From positions 4,092,001 to 4,156,000 of the forward strand of contig NZ_CP015079.1 in NCBI RefSeq assembly GCF_001653335.1: a stretch of DNA of 64,000 bases. Reading direction: 5' to 3'. Position numbers and translations under genes: made by a program. Positions 26,005 to 35,053 of this stretch are shown one piece after another; the first letter of the stretch is position 1, and each line of letters starts with the position of its first letter. The notes beneath the pieces are model-generated. The model made no database searches, was not told where the DNA came from, and saw nothing but the letters and a program-made list of their open reading frames with translations. The DNA is from Nocardioides dokdonensis FR1436. GTDB lineage: Bacteria; Actinomycetota; Actinomycetes; Propionibacteriales; Nocardioidaceae.

Positions 26005-26056
26005 CTCCAGTGGCTGCAGGGACGTTGAGGAGGCAGTCCCCACGAAAGGCTCCTCC

Positions 26057-27979
26057 ATGACGCCCCCGCGCCACCGCCTGCTCGCGCTCACCAGCGCCGC
26101 AGTCCTCACGCTCTCCGTCCTCGGCCCCACCGGCGCCGCAGCCGAGAGCTCCACCCCCGACACCACGAGCACGACGCCGAGCACGGCGACCGGCGCCGTG
26201 GAGCGCCTCGCCGCCACCCGCCCCGGCCTGGGTCGACTCGCTGCCACGCCCGTCGTGGCCCGGCGCGAGCGGGCGATCGTCACCTTCGGCGCCGTCCCCT
26301 CCCCCGCCCAGGTCGCGCAGCTGCGTGCGCTGGGCCTGGTCGTGCAGCCGATGAGCCGGCTCCCGCTGGCCCTGGTCGAAGGCCCGCGCAGCGCGCTCCT
26401 GGCCAGCGTCGTGGACGGCATCGGCCTCGACGTCTACCCCGACGAGCAGCTGAGCTACCACGACACCGCCTCGAGCGACGTCGTCTCCTCCAGCCCGAAG
26501 GCCGCGGCCGCCCTGCGCCGCAAGGGCCTCACGGGCAAGGGCGTCACGGTCGGGATCGTCGACTCCGGCTGCGACGGCACCCACCCCGACCTGACCCAGC
26601 GGATGGCCTACAACACGATCCTGGTCAGCCCCGAGTACGCCAACGCCGGCACCGACCCGATGCTGGTCGTGCCGACCACCGGCTCGCCGTACGACAACAC
26701 CGACCTCGGCAGCGGCCACGGCACCCACGTCGCAGGCATCGTCGCCGCCGACGGCAGCACCGGCGCCGAGCACATCGGTGTCGCCCCCGACGCGAAGCTC
26801 GCCTGCTTCGCCATCGGCGCGGTCATCACCACCACCGCAGTCGTCACCGCCTACGACCACATGCTGGCCGACGACGACCTGTTCGACATCGACGTCATCA
26901 ACAACTCCTGGGGCAACAGCTTCCGCCAGTACGACCCTGCGGACCCGGTCAACGTCGCGACGAAGGCCGTCACGAAGCGTGGCGCGGTCGTCGTCTTCTC
27001 CGCCGGCAACTCCGGCAGCGACGACGCCGAGGCCAGCGTCTCCCCCTTCAACCAGGCCCCCTGGGTGATCTCGGTGGCCGCGAGCGACCTCGACCGCAAG
27101 CGCGGCGACTTCTCGTCCAACGGGCTCGAGCACGACAACCTCCGCGCCGTGCCGATCGGCCCGGACGGGCACACGGTCGTCCGGGGTGACCGGTTCGGCT
27201 CCACCTCGCCCGACCTGACCGCCCCGGGCGTGCAGATCTCCTCGTCGTGCGACAGCACCGGCAGCGTGATCGGCCCCTGCCCGCAGGGCGGCAACGCCTC
27301 CGCCTCGGGCACCTCGATGTCCTCGCCCCACATCGCCGGCGTCGCGGCCGTGCTGGTGCAGGCCAACCCGCGCCTGACCCCGCGCCAGGTGCAGGACGCG
27401 CTCAAGGCCACCGCCACCCGCGTGACCGGCGACGCCGGGACCGTCTTGTCCTACCAGGTCGGCTACGGCCACGTGAACCTCGACCAGGCCGTGCGCCTGG
27501 TCCAGGGCAGGTCGGGCAAGCGCCTCTCGCGCGCCATCTCCAAGCGGATGCGTGCCGCGGATCGTCGCCTGGCCCGTGAGGACGCCTGGAGCGTGCGCCG
27601 CAGCGACGTGTGGCAGGACGACGCACCCGTGCTGACGCTCGGCGGGTCGTACTCCGAGACCCACGACGTGCGGGTCGGACGGCGCACCGACGCGCTCAAG
27701 GTCGCGCTGGTCTACCCGACCCCGGGCACGGCGGCGAACCTCGCGCTCTACACCGCCACCGTGCGCGACGCCGACGGCGAGCAGGTCGCCCGGACCACGA
27801 CCGAGATCGGTTACAGCACCGGCAGCGCGTCCGCGCTCGTCGAGGGACTGGCCCCGGGGCGCTACACCGTCGAGGTCAGCGGTGACTACTCCGTCTCCGA
27901 CCCCGACACGATCGACAGCGACTCCGTCAACGGCCGGGTCGTGTTCCTCCAGGTCGCCCAGCTGCGCAAGCGCCGCTGA
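26057..27979 (+). CDS. Secreted S8 family serine protease (subtilase)
   Basis: 640 residues from ATG 26057 with AAAGG upstream. A signal peptide ends near GAAAESS (about residue 30). A Thr/Ser-rich stretch and an inhibitor-I9-like propeptide (RAIVTFGAVPSPAQVAQLRALGL) precede the catalytic domain. The triad is visible as Asp169 (VGIVDSGCDGTHPDL), His221 (GSGHGTHVAGI) and Ser420 (ASGTSMSSPHIAGVAA), with the oxyanion Asn in VINNSWGN. The C-terminal 130 residues look like a beta-sandwich (pre-peptidase-type) domain. The enzyme should be secreted and degrade extracellular protein. A strong hairpin follows the stop. Confidence 0.93.
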   Translation: MTPPRHRLLALTSAAVLTLSVLGPTGAAAESSTPDTTSTTPSTATGAVERLAATRPGLGRLAATPVVARRERAIVTFGAVPSPAQVAQLRALGLVVQPMSRLPLALVEGPRSALLASVVDGIGLDVYPDEQLSYHDTASSDVVSSSPKAAAALRRKGLTGKGVTVGIVDSGCDGTHPDLTQRMAYNTILVSPEYANAGTDPMLVVPTTGSPYDNTDLGSGHGTHVAGIVAADGSTGAEHIGVAPDAKLACFAIGAVITTTAVVTAYDHMLADDDLFDIDVINNSWGNSFRQYDPADPVNVATKAVTKRGAVVVFSAGNSGSDDAEASVSPFNQAPWVISVAASDLDRKRGDFSSNGLEHDNLRAVPIGPDGHTVVRGDRFGSTSPDLTAPGVQISSSCDSTGSVIGPCPQGGNASASGTSMSSPHIAGVAAVLVQANPRLTPRQVQDALKATATRVTGDAGTVLSYQVGYGHVNLDQAVRLVQGRSGKRLSRAISKRMRAADRRLAREDAWSVRRSDVWQDDAPVLTLGGSYSETHDVRVGRRTDALKVALVYPTPGTAANLALYTATVRDADGEQVARTTTEIGYSTGSASALVEGLAPGRYTVEVSGDYSVSDPDTIDSDSVNGRVVFLQVAQLRKRR

Positions 27980-27983
27980 CCCT

Positions 27984-28021
27984 CCTCCTGCCCCGAAGAG
28001 GGTTCCATTCGGGGCAGGAGG
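27984..28021 (+). terminator. Hairpin terminator after the subtilase gene
   Basis: Arms CCTCCTGCCCCGAA and TTCGGGGCAGGAGG form a perfect 14-bp stem with a 10-base loop, starting 5 bases past the stop codon. It separates the protease from the receiver gene. Confidence 0.75.
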
Positions 28022-28055
28022 TGCCACACTGGCGATCAACCCAGGGGGTCTGACC

Positions 28056-28427
28056 ATGCGCGTACTCGTCGTGGACGACGATCCGGACCTGTCGATGCTG
28101 ATGGCACTCGTGCTCTCCCACCAGGGCGGGCACGCCGTCGACACCGCCGGGGACGGCGTGGAGGCTCTCGAGCGCCTCGACGACGCGGAGTACGACCTCG
28201 TGGTGCTCGACTGGAACATGCCCCGCCTCGACGGTCTCGGCCTGTGCGCCGCCATCCGCAGCGACCAGGACCGGAGCGACCTGCCCCTGCTGATGGTGAC
28301 CGCCCTCCCGGACCACGCCCGGGCGCGGGCATCAGGCATCGACCAGGTGCTCGGCAAGCCGTTCAGCAACTCGGCCCTGGTCGACGCCGTCGACGGCCTG
28401 CTGGGCCGGCGGGCCTGCGGGCGCTGA
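28056..28427 (+). CDS. Stand-alone response regulator receiver
   Basis: 123 residues from ATG 28056, with AGGGGG about 8 bases upstream. A single CheY-like domain is present: acidic pocket VVDDDPDLS, phospho-acceptor Asp52 in VVLDWNMPRLDG, Thr in LLMVTALP and Lys101 in LGKPFS. There is no output domain, so it must act by protein-protein contact or as a phosphate sink. No histidine kinase gene is adjacent. The message is separate from that of the protease because of the hairpin between them. Confidence 0.9.
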   Translation: MRVLVVDDDPDLSMLMALVLSHQGGHAVDTAGDGVEALERLDDAEYDLVVLDWNMPRLDGLGLCAAIRSDQDRSDLPLLMVTALPDHARARASGIDQVLGKPFSNSALVDAVDGLLGRRACGR

Positions 28428-28434
28428 GCGCGAC

Positions 28435-29184
28435 CTAGAAGTCGAAGAGGTCGCCGAACCCGTCGCCGCCCTCGCCCGCACCGTCACCCGCACCGTCGCC
28501 CGGCCCGCCGCCGAAGCCGTCGAAGCCCATGCCGCCGAACAGCAGACCGGCGAACATCCAGTCCATCGGCGTGAAGCGGCCGTAGTAGCCCTGGGCGTAG
28601 GGCTGGTAGGCGCGACCGCCCTGCCAGTAGGGCACCCGACGCGTGCCGACGAGGACCTGGCGCACGTCGGGCTCGGCGCCGGACGAGACGCGCTCGGCGT
28701 CCAGCGCGCACGCCGGGACGTCGCGCTGCGTGCCCCCGGGCGGCGTGTAGGGGACCTCGCTCGTGGACGGCCCGTGCCGCGGGTCGAAGAAGCAGGGCGG
28801 GCGACGGGTCGGCAGCGCCTCGCCGTGCACCCGGGCCTGGACGCACGCCACCGCGTACCGGCCGTCCTCGAGGATCTCGGTCACGTTCCTGACCTCCTCG
28901 GGGCTGCGCAGCGCCGCAGCTGCCTGCTTGGCCGCCTCGTAGGCGTCCAGAGCACGCTGGTAGTCGGCGCGAGCACCGGCGTCGAGGGGACGCCCGGCCA
29001 TCTCGTGGTCGAGGTCCTGCAGCTCGGTCCCGAGCGCGGTCACGTCCTCGAAGACCAACCGGTGCACCGGCTCCAGCTCGAGCTCCCGTGCCTGCGACGA
29101 GCGCCGCTGGCCACGCTGGACGACGACCACCAGCAGTGCCGCGCCGGCGGCGAGGGCCAGCAGGACGAGCACCACGTCGATCAT
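28435..29184 (-). CDS. Membrane-anchored hypothetical protein
   Basis: 249 residues from ATG 29184, preceded 6 bases upstream by TAGGAT. One N-terminal membrane segment (VVLVLLALAAGAALLVVVVQ) is followed by a soluble helical region, LVFEDVTALGTELQDLDHEMAG...YQRALDAYEAAKQA. Next comes a conserved PCFFDPRHGPS block with nearby cysteines, a YWQGGRAYQPYAQGYYG region and a Gly/Asp-rich acidic tail. The PCFF-HGP pattern recurs in uncharacterised actinobacterial proteins. No function is assigned. The stop is 8 bases from the stop of the receiver gene. Confidence 0.75.
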   Translation of the reverse strand: MIDVVLVLLALAAGAALLVVVVQRGQRRSSQARELELEPVHRLVFEDVTALGTELQDLDHEMAGRPLDAGARADYQRALDAYEAAKQAAAALRSPEEVRNVTEILEDGRYAVACVQARVHGEALPTRRPPCFFDPRHGPSTSEVPYTPPGGTQRDVPACALDAERVSSGAEPDVRQVLVGTRRVPYWQGGRAYQPYAQGYYGRFTPMDWMFAGLLFGGMGFDGFGGGPGDGAGDGAGEGGDGFGDLFDF

Positions 29185-29190
29185 GACGTC

Positions 29191-29196
29191 ATCCTA
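29191..29196 (-). promoter_or_regulatory. -10 hexamer of a leaderless promoter
   Basis: On the minus strand TAGGAT lies 6 bases before ATG 29184, with no ribosome binding site between. Confidence 0.5.
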
Positions 29197-29203
29197 CGGA
29201 TCT

Positions 29204-29220
29204 CGCCGCCCCGCGCGGCG
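29204..29220 (-). terminator. Short GC hairpin after the hydroxyacyl-CoA dehydrogenase gene
   Basis: CGCCGC and GCGGCG form a 6-bp stem with a 5-base loop just beyond the stop at 29224. It is weak evidence for termination between the two minus-strand genes. Confidence 0.35.
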
Positions 29221-29223
29221 GGC

Positions 29224-31053
29224 TCAGCGGGCGCTGTAGTCGCGGAACCCGCGCTTGGTCTTGCGGCCCAGGTAACCGGCCGTGACCAGGTGCTCCAGCA
29301 GCGGGGCCGGGGCGAAGCCGGGCTCGCGGAACTCCAGGTACAGCTCGCGCTGGATCGCCAGCGACACGTCGTTGCCGACCACGTCGAGGAGCTCGAAGGG
29401 ACCCATCGGCAGTGCGCAGCCCTGCTTCATGGCGGTGTCGATGTCGTCGGCCGTTGCGTAGTGCGCCTCGAGCATCTTGACCGCGTCGTTGAGGTAGGGG
29501 AACAGCAGCGCGTTGACGATGAAGCCGGCCCGGTCGGCGCACGAGACGGCCACCTTGCCGACCTTGGCGCACAGGGCGAGAGTGGTCTCCGCGACCGCGT
29601 CGTCGGTGGCCACGGTCGAGACGACCTCGACCAGCTTCATGATCGTGGCCGGGTTGAAGAAGTGCATGCCGATGACGTCCTGGGGACGGTTGGTCACCCG
29701 GGCCATCTCGATGATCGGCAGCGAGGACGTGGTGGTGGCCAGGATGGCCCCCGGCTTGCAGATCTCGTCGAGGTTCTCGAAGAGGGTGGTCTTGATCGCC
29801 AGGTCCTCGGCGATGGCCTCGACGACGAGGTCCACCACGGCGAGGTCGTCCATGCTGGTGGTGCCGGTGACGCGGCCCAGCACCTCGGTCTTCTGCTCCT
29901 CGGTGGCGCGGCCGCGCTGGATCTGCTTGTCGAAGTTCTTGGTGATGGCGGCGCGCACGCCCTGCACCTTGGCCTCCGCCCGGCCCACGCAGACCACGTC
30001 GTATCCGGCCTTGGCGAAGACCTCGACGATGCCGGCTGCCATGGTGCCGGTGCCGACGACGCCGACGCTGCGGATGTCGTGGCGCAGCTGAGCGGCCTCG
30101 TCGGCCGACGGGGTCGCGGCGTCGGGCACCACGGTCGAGCTGTCCGGGGCCTCGTAGGTGTAGAAGCCGCGGCCGGTCTTGCGGCCCAGCAGGCCCGCGG
30201 TGACCATCTGCTTGAGGATCGGCGTCGGCGCGTGCAGCCGGTCGCGCCCCTGGCGGTACATCGTCTCGAGGATCTCGTACGCCGTGTCGAGACCGATCAG
30301 GTCGAGCAGCGCCAGCGGGCCCATCGGGTAGCCGCACCCGAAGCGCATCGCGGCGTCGATGTCCTCGCGCGAGGCGTACTTGCCCTCGAACATCGAGGCG
30401 GCGTGGTTGAGGTAGCCGAAGAGCAGGGTGTTGGCGATGAAGCCGGCCTTGTCGCCGCAGACCACCGGGCTCTTGCCCAGGCGGGCGAGCAGCGCCTGCA
30501 CGTCGGCCAGGACCGTGGGGTCGGTGACGACGGTGCGCACGACCTCGACCAGGCGCTGCACGGGGGCGGGGTTGAAGAAGTGGATGCCGACGACGCGGCC
30601 GGGGTGCGAGGTCGCGGTGGACAGCTCGGTCACCGACAGCGACGAGGTGTTGGTGGCCAGGATCGTGCGGGGGTCGACGATCGCGTCGAGCCGGCGGAAG
30701 ATCTGCTGCTTGGTGGCCACGGACTCGACGACTGCCTCGATCACCAGGTCGGCCGCCGCCAGGTCCTCGAGCGACGTGGTGGTGCTGATGCGGCCGAGCA
30801 GCTCGGCGGCCTCGTCCTCGCTGACCTTGCCCCGGGTCACGGCACGGCCGGTGGAGGCCTCGAGGTGGCGGCGACCGCGAGCGACACCGTCGTCGTCGAG
30901 CTCGACACCGACCACCGAGAACCCGTGGCGGGCGAAGACCTCCGCGATGCCGGCACCCATCGTGCCGAGGCCGACGACCCCGATCGTGGTGAAGTCGCGC
31001 GAGGTCTCGGAGGTGTCGGCGGTCTCAGGGGAGGTCGTCATGAGCGGCATCAT
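29224..31053 (-). CDS. 3-hydroxyacyl-CoA dehydrogenase, tandem double-domain form
   Basis: 609 residues from ATG 31053 (ATG 31041 is an alternative). Two complete 3-hydroxyacyl-CoA dehydrogenase units are fused. The first has the NAD site VVGLGTMGAGIAEV (about 25-38), the catalytic His in GIHFFNPAP and a C-terminal domain ending GRKTGRGFYTYE. The second starts at SVGVVGTGTMAAGIVEV (about 332), has GMHFFNPAT and ends GRKTKRGFRDYSAR. It should oxidise 3-hydroxybutyryl-CoA-type substrates with NAD(P). In this genome context it can supply the step between acetoacetyl-CoA and crotonyl-CoA before ccr. A perfect 10-base palindrome lies in the promoter region. Confidence 0.92.
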   Translation of the reverse strand: MMPLMTTSPETADTSETSRDFTTIGVVGLGTMGAGIAEVFARHGFSVVGVELDDDGVARGRRHLEASTGRAVTRGKVSEDEAAELLGRISTTTSLEDLAAADLVIEAVVESVATKQQIFRRLDAIVDPRTILATNTSSLSVTELSTATSHPGRVVGIHFFNPAPVQRLVEVVRTVVTDPTVLADVQALLARLGKSPVVCGDKAGFIANTLLFGYLNHAASMFEGKYASREDIDAAMRFGCGYPMGPLALLDLIGLDTAYEILETMYRQGRDRLHAPTPILKQMVTAGLLGRKTGRGFYTYEAPDSSTVVPDAATPSADEAAQLRHDIRSVGVVGTGTMAAGIVEVFAKAGYDVVCVGRAEAKVQGVRAAITKNFDKQIQRGRATEEQKTEVLGRVTGTTSMDDLAVVDLVVEAIAEDLAIKTTLFENLDEICKPGAILATTTSSLPIIEMARVTNRPQDVIGMHFFNPATIMKLVEVVSTVATDDAVAETTLALCAKVGKVAVSCADRAGFIVNALLFPYLNDAVKMLEAHYATADDIDTAMKQGCALPMGPFELLDVVGNDVSLAIQRELYLEFREPGFAPAPLLEHLVTAGYLGRKTKRGFRDYSAR

Positions 31054-31085
31054 GGCACGCAGAGGCCGGTCGCACCGTGGCGTAG

Positions 31086-31101
31086 TTCACTCGCGAGTAA
31101 C
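31086..31101. promoter_or_regulatory. Palindromic operator candidate upstream of the dehydrogenase gene
   Basis: ACTCGCGAGT (31089-31098) is a perfect palindrome centred 40 bases upstream of ATG 31053, with partial symmetry extending outward (TTCACTCGCGAGTAAC). TetR-type regulators of acyl-CoA genes use operators of this shape; the regulator is unknown. Confidence 0.4.
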
Positions 31102-31121
31102 GTGATGCCGGACACACCCGC

Positions 31122-31724
31122 TCAACGGTGGCCGAGGGGCAGCGCCATCACCACCCGCTCCCCCGCCTCGTCCAGGCCCCGTGAGCGCTCCCGGTCCCGC
31201 AGCTCGCCCAGCACCCCGCGCGGCTCGACGACCTCGAACCCGATGCGGGCGTAGAACGGAGCGTTCCAGGGCACGTCGCGGTAGGTGCACAACGTCAGCC
31301 GGTCGAAGCCGTCCCACCTCGCCTCCTCGGCTGCGGCGCGCACCAGGCGCGCCCCGAGGCCTCGCCGACCGTGCTCGGGCAGCACCGACACCTGCTCGAG
31401 GTGGGCGATCCGGTCGTGGCCGTCCTCGAGCACCAGCACGTGCGCGAAGCCCACGACCTCCCGGTCCGACGTCGCCACCAGGAGGTGCCCGGGCTCGGCC
31501 GCACGCTCGGCCCCCGACGGGGCCGGCGCCGACAGGGCGGCCGAGAGCTCCCCGAGGTGCTCGCGGAAGAGCACTCCGCCGGCCTCCTCGACCGCCGCCA
31601 GGTGGCGCAGGTCCGAGGGCCGGACCGGGCGTACGACGTCGGCCGCGCGCCCGCGGCTCAGGTCGTGGCCCGCTCGTCGACGGGCACCTCGGTGATCGAG
31701 CCGTCGCGACGACCCTCGCGCCAC
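31122..31724 (-). CDS. GNAT family N-acetyltransferase
   Basis: 200 residues from GTG 31724, which has GGAGGAGG 7-8 bases upstream but overlaps the end of the symporter gene by 67 bases. The conserved domain begins later at [19 protein letters not shown], so a rare CTG start at 31661 (overlapping the symporter stop as CTGA) is the alternative. The acetyl-CoA loop [21 protein letters not shown] and the C-terminal [15 protein letters not shown] are clear. The acceptor is unknown. Because it lies inside and behind the symporter message, it is probably co-transcribed with it. Confidence 0.75.
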   Translation of the reverse strand: MARGSSRRLDHRGARRRAGHDLSRGRAADVVRPVRPSDLRHLAAVEEAGGVLFREHLGELSAALSAPAPSGAERAAEPGHLLVATSDREVVGFAHVLVLEDGHDRIAHLEQVSVLPEHGRRGLGARLVRAAAEEARWDGFDRLTLCTYRDVPWNAPFYARIGFEVVEPRGVLGELRDRERSRGLDEAGERVVMALPLGHR

Positions 31725-33211
31725 TTCACGACCTCCTCCTTCACCTTGGGCAGCAGCAGGTAGCAGCCCAGCAGGTTGAAGATCGCGCACACGAACAGCA
31801 TCCCGTCGGCGAAGCTGAGCACCGACCCGAGGTTGACGACCGCACCCAGGGCAGTGAAGACGCAGAAGATGATCTTGAACGCGTTCTCCTTGCCGCGGCT
31901 GCGGCCCACGAGCGTGGTCCAGGCCTTGAGCGTGTAGTAGCTCCAGGTGATGAGCGTGGAGAAGGCGAACAGCGCCACGGCGAGCGCCAGCACGTTGTCG
32001 AAGCCGGGCAGGAAGGAGTCGAAGGAGCGCGACGTGAGCACGACACCGGTGTCGCTGGTCACCGACTCGCCGTCTGCGGCCCTGGCGAGCAGGTCGTTGT
32101 AGAGCGGGACGTCGGCGATGACGATGGTCAGCGCGGTCGCCGTGCAGACGACGACGGTGTCGATGAAGGGCTCGAGCATCGCCACGAAGCCCTCGGAGAC
32201 GGGGTGCCTGGTCTTCACCGCGGAGTGCACGATCGGCGCCGAGCCGACGCCGGCCTCGTTGGAGAACGCCGCACGCTGGAAGCCGACGATCAGCACGCCG
32301 AGCGCGCCACCGGTCACGCCCTCCGGGTTGAACGCGCTGGAGATGATCGTCCCGATCGCGTCGGGGATCTGCGTGACGTTGCCGAAGATCACCAGCAGGC
32401 AGGCGCCGATGTAGAGGACGCCCATGATCGGCACCAGCTTGGAGGTCACCCGGGCGATCGAGCGGACGCCGCCGAGGATGACCAGACCCACCAGGGAGGC
32501 GAGCACGATGCCGAAGATCAGCGCCGCCCCGTCGGAGGCCAGCCAGCCGTCCTCACCGCCGGTGATCTCGACCGCCTGGGCGTAGGTCTGGTTGGACTGG
32601 AAGGCGTTCCCGCCCAGGGCGCCGAACAGGATGAGCGCCACCGCGAAGATGCTCACGCCGATCTTGCTGGCCACGGCACCGAAGCGCTCGAAGGCCACCG
32701 GCAGGTACTTGAACGGCCCGCCGGTGACGGTGCCGTCCTCGTGCACCTCGCGGTAGCGCACCCCGAGCGTGCACTCCACGAACTTGGTGCACATGCCGAG
32801 CAGGCCCGCGAGGATCATCCAGAGCGTCGCGCCCGGGCCGCCGACCGTCACGGCGACGGCCACACCGGCGATGTTGCCGAGCCCGACGGTCCCGGACACC
32901 GCCGACGACAGGGCTTGGAAGTGGGTGACCTCGCCCGGGTCGCTGGCCCGGGAGAACTTGCCGCGCACCAGGTCCCAGGCGGTGCCCATGGAGGTGAACT
33001 GGATGCCTCGGAAGTAGATCGTGAAGACGGTGGCCGCGGCCACCAGCCAGAACACGATCAGCGGGAAGGAGTAGTCCCCGAGGGGGACGTTCCAGAAGAT
33101 CACGTCCGTCACGGCGGTCGCGATGGGCTCGAAGGCGTTGTTGATCGCCTCCTCCACCCCACCCAGGAAACCGTCGGACTCCGCCGCGAGCGGGATCAGC
33201 AAGTTCGTCAT
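31658..33211 (-). CDS. Alanine/glycine:cation symporter (AGCS family)
   Basis: 517 residues from ATG 33211, with GGTGGAG upstream; longer open frame to 34135 overlaps nucS and is not coding. About ten to eleven membrane segments are visible. The AGCS signatures are [25 protein letters not shown] near residue 100, [21 protein letters not shown], and [25 protein letters not shown] near 290. The cytoplasmic tail is charged. The protein imports Ala, Gly or D-Ala with Na+ or H+. It is divergent from nucS across 93 bases and overlaps a downstream GNAT gene. Confidence 0.93.
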   Translation of the reverse strand: MTNLLIPLAAESDGFLGGVEEAINNAFEPIATAVTDVIFWNVPLGDYSFPLIVFWLVAAATVFTIYFRGIQFTSMGTAWDLVRGKFSRASDPGEVTHFQALSSAVSGTVGLGNIAGVAVAVTVGGPGATLWMILAGLLGMCTKFVECTLGVRYREVHEDGTVTGGPFKYLPVAFERFGAVASKIGVSIFAVALILFGALGGNAFQSNQTYAQAVEITGGEDGWLASDGAALIFGIVLASLVGLVILGGVRSIARVTSKLVPIMGVLYIGACLLVIFGNVTQIPDAIGTIISSAFNPEGVTGGALGVLIVGFQRAAFSNEAGVGSAPIVHSAVKTRHPVSEGFVAMLEPFIDTVVVCTATALTIVIADVPLYNDLLARAADGESVTSDTGVVLTSRSFDSFLPGFDNVLALAVALFAFSTLITWSYYTLKAWTTLVGRSRGKENAFKIIFCVFTALGAVVNLGSVLSFADGMLFVCAIFNLLGCYLLLPKVKEEVVKWREGRRDGSITEVPVDERATT

Positions 33212-33290
33212 AAAACTCCACCCAACCTGACCAGACGTGTGAGCGCAATCACCTTCGCTGCCCGGATCCGGCCCGATCCCGGTCGAGAGG

Positions 33291-33296
33291 TAGATT
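33291..33296 (+). promoter_or_regulatory. -10 hexamer of the leaderless nucS promoter
   Basis: TAGATT is followed by 8 bases and GTG 33305. No ribosome binding site is present. Confidence 0.5.
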
Positions 33297-33304
33297 CCCC
33301 ACCC

Positions 33305-33982
33305 GTGAGACTCGTCGTTGCCCGCTGCCAGGTCGACTACGCCGGTCGGCTCACCGCGCACCTGCCGATGGCGACCCGGGTGCTGATGATCAAGGCCGAC
33401 GGCTCCGTGCTGGTGCACTCCGACGGCGGCTCCTACAAGCCGCTGAACTGGATGTCGCCGCCGTGCACCCTGGCCGAGGGCACCGACGCCGACGGCACCG
33501 CCGAGTGGGTGGTGACCTCGACCAAGACCGGCGACAGCCTGCGCATCCTCATCGAGGAGGTGCTCAGCGACTCCGCCCACGACCTCGGGATCGACCCGGG
33601 CCTGGTCAAGGACGGCGTCGAGAAGCACCTGCAGGAGCTGCTGGCCGAGCACCCGGCCACGCTCGACGAGGGCCTGACGCTGGTCCGTCGGGAGTTCCCC
33701 ACCGCGATCGGGCCGGTGGACCTGATGTGCCGCGACTCCGAGGGACGCAGCGTCGCGGTGGAGATCAAGCGCCGTGGCGAGATCGACGGCGTCGAGCAGC
33801 TGACCCGTTACCTCGAGCTGCTCAACCGCGACCCCCTGCTGGCACCGGTCCGCGGGATCTTCGCCGCGCAGGCGATCAAGCCGCAGGCGCGCGTGCTGGC
33901 CACCGACCGCGGCATCGCGTGCGCCGTGGTCGACTACGACGCCCTGCGCGGCATGGACGACGTCGAGGCACGACTGTTCTGA
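33305..33982 (+). CDS. nucS: Mismatch-specific endonuclease NucS (EndoMS)
   Basis: 225 residues from GTG 33305; the upstream open frame is non-coding. NucS performs mismatch repair in actinobacteria lacking MutS/MutL, cutting both strands at G-T, G-G and T-T mismatches. The N-terminal dimerisation part ([35 protein letters not shown]) and the RecB-like nuclease are present. The catalytic Asp139 (GPVDLMCRD) and Glu153-x-Lys155 (VAVEIKRRG) and the [15 protein letters not shown] helix are visible. The C-terminus EARLF resembles the sliding-clamp-binding tail. The length is normal. Confidence 0.95.
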   Translation: MRLVVARCQVDYAGRLTAHLPMATRVLMIKADGSVLVHSDGGSYKPLNWMSPPCTLAEGTDADGTAEWVVTSTKTGDSLRILIEEVLSDSAHDLGIDPGLVKDGVEKHLQELLAEHPATLDEGLTLVRREFPTAIGPVDLMCRDSEGRSVAVEIKRRGEIDGVEQLTRYLELLNRDPLLAPVRGIFAAQAIKPQARVLATDRGIACAVVDYDALRGMDDVEARLF

Positions 33983-34015
33983 CCGGCGCGCCCGATCGGG
34001 ACCGTTCGTTGTGCG

Positions 34016-34021
34016 TAGGGT
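34016..34021 (+). promoter_or_regulatory. -10 hexamer of a leaderless promoter
   Basis: TAGGGT lies 7 bases before GTG 34029. This favours that start over GTG 34011, which lies upstream of the hexamer. Confidence 0.5.
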
Positions 34022-34028
34022 CACGCGC

Positions 34029-34559
34029 GTGCTGATCTTCCACATCGCGACCGCCGCCGACTGGGCCGCTGCCCGCAGCAGCGGCTCGTACACGACCTCG
34101 ACGCGGGGACGGACCCTCGACGAGGAGGGCTTCATCCACGCGGCGCGCGCCGAGCAGTGGCGCGGTGTGCACGCGCGCTACTACGCCCAGGCGAGCGAGC
34201 CGCTGCTCCTGCTGGAGATCGACACCGACCGTCTGACCAGCCGGGTCGTGCAGGAGCCGGCCACCGCTGGCGGTGACGAGCTCTTCCCGCACATCTACGG
34301 CCCGGTCGAGCCGAGCGCGGTCCTGCGCGCGGTGCCTCTCGAGGAGGCGCTGGGCGCCACGTCGTTCAGCGCCCTCTTCCTGCGCGAGGTGATGCGCAAC
34401 GCGATGCTCGGGATGATGGTGCTGCTGCTCGCCGCCCTAGGCGCCGTGCTGCTGGACGACGCCCTGGGCGGGTGGGGCGTGCTGGTCGGCGCCCTGGCCG
34501 GCGCCGGCGCCGGCGTGCTGGTCATCCTGGCCCTGAGCCGGCGCGTCGCCCGTACCTGA
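34029..34559 (+). CDS. DUF952 protein with C-terminal membrane hairpin
   Basis: 176 residues from GTG 34029. Residues 1-105 are a DUF952 domain, a small beta-alpha fold of unknown enzymatic role: LIFHIATAADWAAARSSGSYTTST, GFIHAARAEQW, LLLLEIDTDRLTSRVVQEPA and ELFPHIYGPVEPSAVL. DUF952 proteins are usually about 110 residues and soluble. Here about 70 extra residues contain two hydrophobic segments (LGMMVLLLAALGAVLLDDALGG; GVLVGALAGAGAGVLVILAL), so the domain would be held at the membrane. It follows nucS by 46 bases and has its own promoter. Confidence 0.82.
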   Translation: MLIFHIATAADWAAARSSGSYTTSTRGRTLDEEGFIHAARAEQWRGVHARYYAQASEPLLLLEIDTDRLTSRVVQEPATAGGDELFPHIYGPVEPSAVLRAVPLEEALGATSFSALFLREVMRNAMLGMMVLLLAALGAVLLDDALGGWGVLVGALAGAGAGVLVILALSRRVART

Positions 34560-34560
34560 C

Positions 34561-34576
34561 CGCCGGCCTCCCGGCG
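34561..34576. terminator. Short bidirectional hairpin between convergent genes
   Basis: CGCCGG-CCTC-CCGGCG, a 6-bp stem, sits immediately after the DUF952 stop and 4 bases from the stop of the opposite gene. It could end transcription from both sides. Confidence 0.45.
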
Positions 34577-34580
34577 CCGC

Positions 34581-35045
34581 TCAGTGCGTGGCCAGCCGGC
34601 CGAAGGTCGGCGGCAGGCAGACCCGGCACGGCTGCAGGGGGCTGCCCGCGACGTCGGTCAGCGGCACCAGGTGCGCCTCGGCCCGTGCCTCCGGGAGCGA
34701 GCACTCGACGCGGTGGTAGGACTCGCTGCCCGCCACGACGTAGGAGTCGATGCCGGCGCCGACGGCCCCGGCATCGGCGCCCTGGCGCTCGATGGCCAGC
34801 GCGACCCGCTCCACGGCCGCCTCGAGGCGTGCCATGTCGGTGCGGAAGTTCTGCACGAGGATCATGGCCGCGCCGATGATGACGACCGCGGTGCCGACGA
34901 TGCCGCCGGAGATGAGGAACGGGAACTGCGCGGGCACGTAATCGGTGCTGGCGGCACCGTTCCACCCGAAGAAGATGACGAGGAAGCCGAGCAGGCACAG
35001 GAGCACTCCGAGCTGCCCGCCGAGACGACCGAGGTTGTTCTGCAT
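34581..35045 (-). CDS. Membrane protein with C-terminal zinc-knuckle-like motif
   Basis: 154 residues from ATG 35045. Two membrane segments (LGVLLCLLGFLVIFFGW; FLISGGIVGTAVVIIGAAMILV) are followed by an amphipathic helix (ARLEAAVERVALAIERQG) and a small terminal domain. That domain reads YHRVECSLPEAR...PLQPCRVCLP. The H-x3-C...C-x2-C spacing is that of Ada-type metal-binding knuckles found on nucleases and wall proteins. By topology the domain is probably cytoplasmic. It is the last gene of the seven-gene ABC transporter operon (8 bases after livF), so it may couple transport to sensing. No established family name is offered. Confidence 0.7.
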   Translation of the reverse strand: MQNNLGRLGGQLGVLLCLLGFLVIFFGWNGAASTDYVPAQFPFLISGGIVGTAVVIIGAAMILVQNFRTDMARLEAAVERVALAIERQGADAGAVGAGIDSYVVAGSESYHRVECSLPEARAEAHLVPLTDVAGSPLQPCRVCLPPTFGRLATH

Positions 35046-35053
35046 GGTGACTC

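Noticed and set aside
31181..33304. N-terminal extension of the nucS frame
   Set aside because: Runs antisense through the AGCS symporter and GNAT genes; the nucS start is fixed by protein similarity and the -10 box.
33212..33304. Glycine riboswitch upstream of the AGCS symporter
   Set aside because: The 93-base divergent spacer is too short and shows no glycine-aptamer core.
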